64,000 nt of DNA, from positions 1 to 64,000 of the forward strand of contig CAZMGH010000010.1 of NCBI GenBank assembly GCA_964565805.1, in the 5' to 3' direction. A model generated the notes under the pieces. The model was not told the origin of the DNA. It saw only the letters and a list, made by a program, of their open reading frames with translations, and ran no database searches. This document shows positions 42,478 through 49,669 of this stretch, piece by piece. Numbering within the stretch: the first letter of the stretch is position 1; each line of letters begins with the position of its first letter. This DNA is from Catenibacillus sp964565805. GTDB lineage: Bacteria > Bacillota > Clostridia > Lachnospirales > Lachnospiraceae. A program made the position numbers and the translations under genes.

Positions 42478-44040
42478 CTAACTTTCCTGAACCTTCCGGA
42501 TCCTTAATGCCATATACTGATTTCCAGGCATTTTTACCTTGTGGAAGCCCTTCATCTTTCCAAGAGAGGTAATGGTCATATTCCATGTATCAATAATATC
42601 CACCTCGTACTCTCCATCCTCCGGCAGGATCACCATGCGCTCTAATGGCTGGCAGATTCCAAGATAGTGGATGGAATAATCGTAGCAGGTATTCATGCCT
42701 TCTCCCCTGTGACCGCCGGTATGGCCGACCACCTCGTCAAAAAGGCCTCTCCCTTTCGTAAGATGGCCACCGGGAACTTCCTTTAAAATGTCCAGCAAAA
42801 ACTTAAGTCTTGCCGGGCTTTCGCCTTTTAAAACACCGCCATGGGACCACCAGAGAATATCCTCCGGATCCATAAAGGTTTCACCGTGACCGCAGTGTCC
42901 GCCCCGCATAAATGCCTCCCAGAAACGGCGAACCAGCTCCTGACCGGTAATATTTCCCCAGCCAAGGCCGATATTTCCTTCATAACAGATTTCATCCCAC
43001 ACCACAGGCTTGTGATACTTTTCAATAAAAGCATCTGTATCCTCTGTTGTCTTATAAAAATCCACCCGCTGGAGGGAACAGTGGGTCACCCAATCCTTTG
43101 AAAAGTCATAGTTGGGGCCGCCATTATGAACGGACAACAGATGATGGAAAGGATCATGACCGGAGACGATCCCGCCGTACCGCTCCCAATCCTCCAGGGT
43201 CTTCATTTTTATAAAATCAAACTCATTCGCCAGAGACCACCATACATTTCTGTAAGCTCCGTACCGGGCCACCACATACTTTAAGTACCAGTCGCAGGCA
43301 TCCTTGCCCATCTGATTCAAGCCCCACTTATCATAAGGATGCATCAGGATCATATCCGCCTCGATCCCCATGTCCATAAGCTGGGCGATCCGCAGGTCAT
43401 ACCGTTTAAAATGCTCCACATTTGGCCGGGTATAGTCAAAATCATAATCCGGCTCCGTCAGGGCCATACCCGGAAATGCAAACCGGTTATTTTTTTCCTT
43501 TTCCACCAGCTCCGGATCCAAGCCTTCCCCGTGGCCCCGCTCAAAAGGATAAGTCATAGGCTCTTTTTTATTAAATTCATAAAACTTTGGGAAAAAGCAA
43601 AAACGGATCTTATTAAAGGGACTGTTCTTTAATGTCTCCAGTGTCTGTTCCTGACGTTCCATAGACTGGTTCGCCCATGCATAGCAGGTGGTTCCAATGG
43701 AATAATACGGCGTTCCATCCTTATAAGCCAGCCGGATTTCTTCAGAAACCGTCACTGGACCGTGATTGTTCTCCGATGGTGCCACGGCCTCAAAACTTCC
43801 CTCCGGCTCCGGAATTTCATTCGCAAAATTTCCCTGGATCTTATACGTGTATGTCCCCTCATACGATGGCATAAATCTGGCCCTATAGACACCGTCCCCA
43901 TCATAAAATCCGGCAATTTTTACTTCTTCCTTCCCGCCTTTAAAAGTTACAGTCATTTCATAGTCCCGGAACGGATTCCCATCTGCTTTCCCTAAACAAG
44001 AGACTTCAAATAACCCCCATTTTTCAACTTTTTGATTCAT
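42478..44040 (-). CDS. DUF5060/DUF4038/DUF5605 glycoside hydrolase-like protein
   Basis: A 520-residue protein with an N-terminal beta domain of DUF5060 type (WGLFEVSCLGKADGNPF, YEGTYTYKI), a DUF4038-like TIM barrel (YSIGTTCYAWANQ onward) and a C-terminal DUF5605-like beta domain. The barrel has the two glutamates expected of clan GH-A retaining enzymes: WWSLANEFD and VVWDEICYEG. Relatives include GH140-type apiosidases. No signal peptide is visible. In this locus it would release a pentose or deoxy sugar from an imported oligosaccharide; substrate unknown. ATG 44040 follows AAGGAGG. Confidence 0.8.
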   Translation of the reverse strand: MNQKVEKWGLFEVSCLGKADGNPFRDYEMTVTFKGGKEEVKIAGFYDGDGVYRARFMPSYEGTYTYKIQGNFANEIPEPEGSFEAVAPSENNHGPVTVSEEIRLAYKDGTPYYSIGTTCYAWANQSMERQEQTLETLKNSPFNKIRFCFFPKFYEFNKKEPMTYPFERGHGEGLDPELVEKEKNNRFAFPGMALTEPDYDFDYTRPNVEHFKRYDLRIAQLMDMGIEADMILMHPYDKWGLNQMGKDACDWYLKYVVARYGAYRNVWWSLANEFDFIKMKTLEDWERYGGIVSGHDPFHHLLSVHNGGPNYDFSKDWVTHCSLQRVDFYKTTEDTDAFIEKYHKPVVWDEICYEGNIGLGWGNITGQELVRRFWEAFMRGGHCGHGETFMDPEDILWWSHGGVLKGESPARLKFLLDILKEVPGGHLTKGRGLFDEVVGHTGGHRGEGMNTCYDYSIHYLGICQPLERMVILPEDGEYEVDIIDTWNMTITSLGKMKGFHKVKMPGNQYMALRIRKVQES

Positions 44041-44082
44041 CCTTATTCCTCCTTCACTTACACACTGTTTTTATCGCCCTAT

Positions 44083-44127
44083 AGAGAAGAGCCGTGCTTT
44101 TCCAGCGTTAAAGCACGGCTCTTCTCT
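44083..44127 (-). other. Perfect 18-bp leader hairpin
   Basis: AGAGAAGAGCCGTGCTTT and its exact complement flank a 9-base loop between the GH78-like gene and the DUF5605 gene, about 45 bases before the latter's start. There is no adjacent T-run. It may be a weak terminator, a processing site that separates the two messages, or a stabilising 5' end. Confidence 0.6.
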
Positions 44128-44144
44128 GGCATAAACATATATTT

Positions 44145-44173
44145 ATCATACCATTAATTTTTATAAATTTTAA
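44145..44173 (-). promoter_or_regulatory. Candidate promoter before the DUF5605 gene
   Basis: TTAAAA (44173-44168), 17 bases, TATGAT (44150-44145). The -35 is poor, as expected of an activator-dependent promoter. The two AraC-type regulators of the locus are possible activators. Confidence 0.45.
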
Positions 44174-44270
44174 GAGGAAATAAAGTAAAACTTACTAAAT
44201 TATCACTGAATTACTGCTGTCAGGACTTTTATAACAATGTTACTGAAACCATAACAACCTGACCTTATGG

Positions 44271-46550
44271 TCATCTTTTTTCTGCTTTAAGATCAGAATC
44301 ATCCACAATCACTTCAATGCCGTCTCCAGCCTGTACATTCAGCTTAATGCCATCCTTTTCCCGGTCCATGGATACATGGATCGGTCCTTTTGCCGAATAA
44401 TAAGTACATTGTAAATGTTCAACAGATTCGGGCAGATAAGGCTTTACGAGAGCCTTTCCAAAGCCGGGAGTTAGTGGTCGTATACCTGCCAGACCGTTAT
44501 AGTACCACTCCCCAATATGTCCCATCATATCATGGCAGTGGCTCCTGGGATTATCCTCCCAGTATTCCCCAAGGGTTGTCTCTCCCGCTAAAACAAACGC
44601 ATAATAGCTGGGATGTTCTTTTTTAAGGATCATGGAGCACAAAAGATCATTCATTCCATATTTACACATGGTCTGGATAATATAGGGCTGTCCCACTTCT
44701 CCGGTCTTAAGAGAACCGTCTTTAAGAAGGATCTGACGAAAGCTTTCTGCCACATCCGCCTCCTTATCTCCCGGCACCATACCCCAGTACAAAGGCATCG
44801 CCTGGGCCGCCTGAGTCACAGCAAACGCATCCTTTTTCTCCCATACCCGGTAGCAGTATTTTCCAGATTCCGGATACTTTACAAGAAGCTTTCCGTTATA
44901 ATTATCACACACCTGGGCCATGTAAGCTTTAAATTCCCTTTCGTCTTTTTCATAATGTAGAACCGAAGCAAACACAGCCATCACCTTGGCATCGGCAAAC
45001 AAAAAGGCGGTTTCTACATTTTCACGGGCATACTCACCGGCAGGATTTCCCCAGTCTCCAAGACCATTATTAATAAAACCATCTTCATTTACCATGGTCT
45101 TTAGGAAATTCAGATAACGCTTCCCGGCCTCATAGTTGTCCTGAATGATCTTAACATCTCCATAGAACATGTAATGCCAATACGTTCCAAGGATAATACT
45201 GCTGCCCCAGCCGATCACATTATAAAAATCCCCAAGGCCCGGCACCGGCAGCACATTTGGGATATAACAGGGGGCCTGGGAGGGGATCAGGCCATCTCCC
45301 GGATAATATGTTCCCCCATCCATAGTATAAAACCAGTCCTCTGCCGTGTGCTGAGCTAGGCGGGTATCTTTAAGGAACTTTTCCCAATGGGGCTTCACCT
45401 GCTTCATATACATAACCGTCGGCGCCATCAGATGATTTTCCTCCTGCCACGCGAACCGTTCAATAGTAGGACAGTCGGTGTGGATACTGACCATATTGGC
45501 TTCCACCGCATTTTCCACAAGGCTGTAGATGTCCATAAACCGCTTATCATCACAGTAAAATGTCCCTGCCTTCTCCAATGCTGAGGAAACCACATGGAGC
45601 CGGATATTTTTTAGCCGCTCCGGAGCGCAGTCAAAAGCCGCGTATCTGCCCCCAAAGTATGTAAATGTCATGGCAAAGCGCTCCCACTTCTCATCTGTGC
45701 CTGGAATATAAGTTTCCTTTACATCGATTAAAAGCCAGTTTTTCGCCATTTGATCCACACTGCCGTCCTTTGCCAGCTTCTCTGCCGGATACACATGAAC
45801 CGGCTCTCCTGCTTTACCCTTCACATCAAACTCCAGCATACCGGACACATTTTGTCCGAAATCATATACCGCCATTCCATTGACGGTTTTCATATAAACC
45901 CCTTCAAGCGTTTTTAAGATTCCCACCGATGGCATGGCCTGCTCCTGGGAAAGTCTGGAAAGCTTTTCTCCATTAGCGGCAGGAAGGGCCGGCTTCCATA
46001 GATCCCCCATAGGGGTTTCCGGATCATTCCACCCGGGGATGCGTTTTCTACCATCTGCGGTTTCAGAGCCGAAACAGTTCGAATGGCAGATCATGTGAGA
46101 CGCAGTCTGCCATGTTTCATCTGCATCCACCACCGTACACGTTCCGTCCGTTTCGGTAATCTCCACATGGGCCGCAAACACAAGCTCCTGATCAAAAGGC
46201 TTATAACCATTAGGGTTTGGGGGCATAAAAGGAGGAAAATGAAAGAAATATCCCTCAAAAGCATCTGCCGCATACCAGCCATTTCCCACCTCTGCGGCTA
46301 AAACATTTTTCCCTTTGCGCAAATACCGGGCAATATTAAACTTTACATAGTAAACAAGCTTATGATAATCCGTCCATGCAGGATCAAGGGCGTGGTCACT
46401 GACCTTCTGACCGTTAATATAAAAATTAAACTGCCCCAGGCCACATACCCATGCCCAGGCCTGTTTTGGAAGCTCTTCCAGAACAATTTCCTTTCTCACA
46501 TAAAACGGCCGATCTGTTCCGTTAGTGATCCATTTTTTTAATATGCTCAT
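44271..46550 (-). CDS. Alpha-L-rhamnosidase-like glycoside hydrolase (GH78 type)
   Basis: A 759-residue protein with GH78 architecture: an N-terminal jelly-roll (VCGLGQFNFYINGQKVSDHALDPAWTDY, near residue 40), a concanavalin-like part (YDFGQNVSGMLEFDVKGKAGE), an (alpha/alpha)6 barrel with the signature TDCPTIERFAWQEENHL and GDWGNPAGE, and a C-terminal beta domain (GIRPLTPGFGKALVKP). These inverting enzymes release terminal L-rhamnose or related sugars. No signal peptide, so it acts on imported oligosaccharides. I chose ATG 46550, nine bases after GAGG. The transporter gene lies just upstream. Confidence 0.88.
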   Translation of the reverse strand: MSILKKWITNGTDRPFYVRKEIVLEELPKQAWAWVCGLGQFNFYINGQKVSDHALDPAWTDYHKLVYYVKFNIARYLRKGKNVLAAEVGNGWYAADAFEGYFFHFPPFMPPNPNGYKPFDQELVFAAHVEITETDGTCTVVDADETWQTASHMICHSNCFGSETADGRKRIPGWNDPETPMGDLWKPALPAANGEKLSRLSQEQAMPSVGILKTLEGVYMKTVNGMAVYDFGQNVSGMLEFDVKGKAGEPVHVYPAEKLAKDGSVDQMAKNWLLIDVKETYIPGTDEKWERFAMTFTYFGGRYAAFDCAPERLKNIRLHVVSSALEKAGTFYCDDKRFMDIYSLVENAVEANMVSIHTDCPTIERFAWQEENHLMAPTVMYMKQVKPHWEKFLKDTRLAQHTAEDWFYTMDGGTYYPGDGLIPSQAPCYIPNVLPVPGLGDFYNVIGWGSSIILGTYWHYMFYGDVKIIQDNYEAGKRYLNFLKTMVNEDGFINNGLGDWGNPAGEYARENVETAFLFADAKVMAVFASVLHYEKDEREFKAYMAQVCDNYNGKLLVKYPESGKYCYRVWEKKDAFAVTQAAQAMPLYWGMVPGDKEADVAESFRQILLKDGSLKTGEVGQPYIIQTMCKYGMNDLLCSMILKKEHPSYYAFVLAGETTLGEYWEDNPRSHCHDMMGHIGEWYYNGLAGIRPLTPGFGKALVKPYLPESVEHLQCTYYSAKGPIHVSMDREKDGIKLNVQAGDGIEVIVDDSDLKAEKR

Positions 46551-46611
46551 ACTTTTATGCCTCACTCTCTATAGAAAAATCCTTCATGCCATCCGCTCCT
46601 CAAATCTTTCA

Positions 46612-47943
46612 TCAGCTATTTTTATGGAGCTTTTTCTCCGGATAAAACTGAATAAAGATAATATACAGCACCGTTGCTGCCAGGGGTACTAAAAATCTGA
46701 CAGAATTAATACCGATCATTGCCGAATCCGGCTGTCCGCCAATGGCATTAGCAATATATCCGGTCACCGCCAGCACACCGGCTAAGATAGCGCTGGAAAT
46801 GGCTGCCCCGCATTTGTAAGAAAACCCTCCAATAGCGGAAATAACTCCGTTCATCTGATCGCCGGTTTCATTTAATACGTATTCTGTCATACCTACAACA
46901 GTCATAGGCCGGAAGGCGTTGGTCATCGTAGAAAACATACACGCAATAAAGGTTAAAACATACAGAGCCGGGATGGACTGATTTCCCACAAAAAAGCAAA
47001 TCCCATAGCACACAACACAGATCAGTTGGGTATAGGTTACCGCTTTTTTCATATTTCCTTTCAGCGCTCTGAGAATAATAGGCATTAGGACGATCACACC
47101 GACCATGCCGCTGATAGAGATGACCAGCATATAGGTTGTAATCAGGGCAGGATTCATAAGATAATACATGCAGTAGTAAACCGAAGATGCCATGACAATA
47201 TGAAATAAAACACAGCCTACACACCAGAATCCGATCATAGGATACATTTCCTTAACCTTAAGGAGGGTTAAAAGACTTTCTCTCACAGATTTTGTCTCTA
47301 TCTTTTCCACAGTATACCGCTCTTTACATTTTGCAAAGGCAATCCAGCTTGTTGCGCACATAAGCGCCGCGCCGATACCTACAAGGATTACATAGCCTTT
47401 AGACGGGTTATCCCCACCAAATACAGCTACAAGATTCGGTGTAAATGATGATACGAGCAAAATCATCACAGACGCAATAAACGTGGAAAGAGAAATGGTA
47501 TCATTCCGCTCCGTTTCATTCTTAGTCATCGTTGGCAGCAGCGCATTATAGGGGATTTCTATAGCTGTCAAAAGCATACCATAGCAAATATACAGCACAG
47601 CCGTATACACGATCTTCCCTGTCGTTGTCAGATCCGGAGCCGCAAACAGCAGCATAGATACAATAGACAAAGGCAAAGGGATAAACAGCAGATAAGGCCT
47701 GTACGTTCCCCACCGGGATTTTGTCCGATCTGCCAATGTACCCATCATAGGGTCGTTAATAGCGTCCCAGACGGTAGCTACCGTCATGATCACCCCCGCA
47801 GCTCCTGCAGGTACGCCAAAGGTATCTGTTAGAAATACAAGTATGTAGGTAGAAACCAACGCTGTTACAAACTGCCTTCCGGATGAATGGCCCAAAGCCC
47901 AGATAATCCGCTCTGAAAATTTCAACTTGCTCTTTTCCATCAT
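46612..47943 (-). CDS. GPH-family sugar:cation symporter (MFS)
   Basis: A 443-residue membrane protein with 12 predicted segments of the glycoside-pentoside-hexuronide family: RIIWALGHSSGRQFV near the N-terminus, WDAINDPMMGTLADRTKSRWGTYRPYLL in the first cytoplasmic loop, and EIPYNALLPTMTKNETERN. These carriers import di- and oligosaccharides with sodium or protons. I chose ATG 47943, seven bases after GGAGG. It heads the hydrolase genes, 61 bases before the GH78-like gene, and is divergent from an AraC-type regulator. Confidence 0.92.
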   Translation of the reverse strand: MMEKSKLKFSERIIWALGHSSGRQFVTALVSTYILVFLTDTFGVPAGAAGVIMTVATVWDAINDPMMGTLADRTKSRWGTYRPYLLFIPLPLSIVSMLLFAAPDLTTTGKIVYTAVLYICYGMLLTAIEIPYNALLPTMTKNETERNDTISLSTFIASVMILLVSSFTPNLVAVFGGDNPSKGYVILVGIGAALMCATSWIAFAKCKERYTVEKIETKSVRESLLTLLKVKEMYPMIGFWCVGCVLFHIVMASSVYYCMYYLMNPALITTYMLVISISGMVGVIVLMPIILRALKGNMKKAVTYTQLICVVCYGICFFVGNQSIPALYVLTFIACMFSTMTNAFRPMTVVGMTEYVLNETGDQMNGVISAIGGFSYKCGAAISSAILAGVLAVTGYIANAIGGQPDSAMIGINSVRFLVPLAATVLYIIFIQFYPEKKLHKNS

Positions 47944-47976
47944 CAAAATTCCTCCAATCCGATTTTGTAAAATTTG

Positions 47977-47993
47977 GATAAATTCAATTTATC
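47977..47993. promoter_or_regulatory. Palindrome upstream of the symporter gene
   Basis: GATAAATT-C-AATTTATC has perfect 8-bp arms around one base, 34 bases before the symporter ATG. It is a likely operator; the factor is unknown, with the divergent AraC-type protein one candidate. Confidence 0.5.
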
Positions 47994-48059
47994 AAAAAAG
48001 TCATGCCTTTATAAGTCGAAAACCAGACAATCGTTAGGGGTATTTTTCTGACATTTAAG

Positions 48060-48088
48060 TTGAAATTTTCTTTAATTTATTTTATGAT
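48060..48088 (+). promoter_or_regulatory. Candidate promoter of the AraC-type gene
   Basis: TTGAAA (48060-48065), 17 bases, TATGAT (48083-48088). The leader would be about 155 bases and contains the dispersed repeat. Confidence 0.55.
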
Positions 48089-48165
48089 GAAGACGTCAAA
48101 AAGTATTTTGACACCCATGATGCGCGGATTGCTCCGTGCTTGCGCACTCCCGCAAGTCTGCGCTT

Positions 48166-48205
48166 CGCTTCGGTCGGCGCCAAACAGGCGCCACTGGCGC
48201 CTAGC
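48166..48205. repeat. Dispersed 40-bp repeat, copy 2
   Basis: Matches 2285-2324 at 38 of 40 positions, same orientation, with the GGCGCC-ACT-GGCGCC hairpin. Here it lies in the 5' leader of an AraC-type gene. Confidence 0.7.
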
Positions 48206-48252
48206 TGGTATGTATCATTTTATCATACTTTTTAAGAAAAGGAGAACCTATT

Positions 48253-49293
48253 ATGGATAAAAAGATACCTTTAGACCCTGTTGAAAAGGATTTTAAAGAT
48301 TTTTATGAAAATACCGGATATTTCACCGATCATATGATCACCTCAAATGAGTTTACGCAAATATTAAAGCACTACGGGGAACCCTATCCGCATCTCACCG
48401 CTCCCATGCTGACACCTGGAATTAATACTGAAGCTTTGTTTGAATCTTCCTATTTTCAAACGCAGGAGAATATTTCTGCCATCCGACATATCCGCTATAT
48501 GCCGGCCACGATCCACACCCATGAGTTTTTTGAGCTGGCCTGCGTCCTTTCCGGCACATTTACCAACTTTATCGGAGAGCAGAAAATGGAACTGCACACC
48601 GGGGATATTTTTATTTTGGCGCCAAAAACCCCTCACGGCATCTGTACCTATGAGGATGACGGCATCCTGATCAATATTCTTATGCGGGCAAGCACCTTTG
48701 AACAGCACTTTTTAAACCTGCTGCCGGATAACGATATTCTTCACAGCTTTTTTATTAAAGCTCTGTATAAAAATTCCGTCACACCCTATCTGCTTTTTTG
48801 TACAGGAACTGATCCGCTCATCCAGGACTATGTCTTTAAGATCTGGCAGGAATACCAGCGGAATAATCGGTATAAAAATACCATGCTGTCCTCACTTTTA
48901 TCCATCTTCTTTGTATACCTGCTCCGATCCCATGAGAAAAATATTATCATTCCCACCATAAAGCCTTCGATTATGAATGAAAACACGATCTTCATTCTGG
49001 AATACATGCAGAAAAATTACCGCACCATCACCCTGGCTCATCTGGCCAAATTTTTTAATTACAGCGAACGCCAGATCCACAGAATCATTAGATCCGCTAC
49101 AGGCATGACCTTTGGGGAAAATATAAAAAAGATCCGAATGAGCCATGCTGCCAAATTACTTTCTGAATCAAATATGACCATTCAGGAAATCGCGGATCTG
49201 CTGGGATATTACGATGTAAGCAGTTTTCGGAAGGCCTTTAAAAGCTTCTACAACGCAACACCCCAGCAGTACCGGGGCTTCCTCCATCACTGA
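48253..49293 (+). CDS. AraC-family transcriptional regulator with cupin sensor
   Basis: A 346-residue regulator with a cupin domain (residues about 80-150: HTHEFFELACVLSG, HTGDIFILAPKTPHGI) and a C-terminal AraC helix-turn-helix pair (TLAHLAKFFNYSERQIHRIIRSATG and TIQEIADLLGYYDVSSFRKAFKSFYNATPQQYRG). ATG 48253 follows AAAGGAG. It is divergent from the GPH symporter, the usual place for a local activator of the transporter and hydrolase genes. It is a paralogue in design, not a copy, of the regulator at 34549. Confidence 0.9.
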   Translation: MDKKIPLDPVEKDFKDFYENTGYFTDHMITSNEFTQILKHYGEPYPHLTAPMLTPGINTEALFESSYFQTQENISAIRHIRYMPATIHTHEFFELACVLSGTFTNFIGEQKMELHTGDIFILAPKTPHGICTYEDDGILINILMRASTFEQHFLNLLPDNDILHSFFIKALYKNSVTPYLLFCTGTDPLIQDYVFKIWQEYQRNNRYKNTMLSSLLSIFFVYLLRSHEKNIIIPTIKPSIMNENTIFILEYMQKNYRTITLAHLAKFFNYSERQIHRIIRSATGMTFGENIKKIRMSHAAKLLSESNMTIQEIADLLGYYDVSSFRKAFKSFYNATPQQYRGFLHH

Positions 49294-49399
49294 CGGGCTA
49301 AAGCGCATCCTTATGAATACATTCCAAGCAGATTCCCCTTTTACCGGCACGATAACATTTTCATATGTGTCATAAGAAAATACCATAGGAAGATGAAGA

Positions 49400-49421
49400 A
49401 AAAAGTCCATTGATGGACTCA
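49400..49421 (-). terminator. Minus-strand hairpin with T6 run
   Basis: AGTCCAT-CA-ATGGACT followed by TTTTTTC on the minus strand. It faces away from copA and could end a small RNA that begins somewhere in 49480-49600. Confidence 0.5.
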
Positions 49422-49581
49422 AAGTGCTCTGCCTGCCATCCTATGACAAGACGGGAGGCAGGATTCAGCCGTATCAGCCACAAAAATGCTGTTGATTGTT
49501 CCGGGACGGTCCGAAGCAGGCCAAATAATGTAATCATTAGCGACGTGTCCCTTGTCTCATATTTTTTATCATTTACCCATC

Positions 49582-49610
49582 TTGACAAACCTGTTTTATG
49601 GAATTATACT
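49582..49610 (+). promoter_or_regulatory. copA promoter
   Basis: TTGACA (49582-49587), 17 bases, TATACT (49605-49610): near-consensus. The CsoR-type palindrome begins 11 bases after the -10, over the transcription start. Confidence 0.8.
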
Positions 49611-49620
49611 CAGAACGTAA

Positions 49621-49638
49621 ATACCCCTCCCGGGGTAT
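49621..49638. promoter_or_regulatory. CsoR-type copper operator
   Basis: ATACCCC-TCCC-GGGGTAT is a perfect inverted repeat with the G-tract and TAT/ATA ends typical of CsoR operators. It lies between promoter and copA start; a csoR-type gene follows copA, so autorepression relieved by Cu(I) is expected. Confidence 0.8.
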
Positions 49639-49669
49639 AGAGTGTTTTTAAAGGCAGGTGTTATTTACT

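Larger units (their letters stand above)
47944..48252. other. Divergent intergenic region
   Basis: 309 bases between the symporter and the AraC-type gene. It holds a palindrome next to the symporter start, a promoter for the regulator (48060-48088) and, in the regulator's leader, copy 2 of the 40-bp dispersed repeat preceded by GC-rich sequence (48120-48165). Confidence 0.6.
49294..49669. other. Intergenic region with possible minus-strand RNA
   Basis: This stretch holds the copA promoter and CsoR-type operator on its right. In the middle, the minus strand ends at a hairpin AGTCCAT-CA-ATGGACT with TTTTTT behind it (49421-49400), an intrinsic terminator without an obvious gene before it. The 72-codon minus-strand frame at 49370-49588 runs through that terminator and has no good RBS, so a short untranslated RNA is more likely than a protein. 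Confidence 0.4.

Noticed and set aside
48060..48260. 66-codon plus-strand frame before the AraC-type gene
   Set aside because: It reads through the promoter and the 40-bp repeat and has no RBS; it is a product of GC-rich repeat sequence.
49370..49588. 72-codon minus-strand frame before copA
   Set aside because: It runs through an intrinsic terminator on its own strand and has no convincing RBS.
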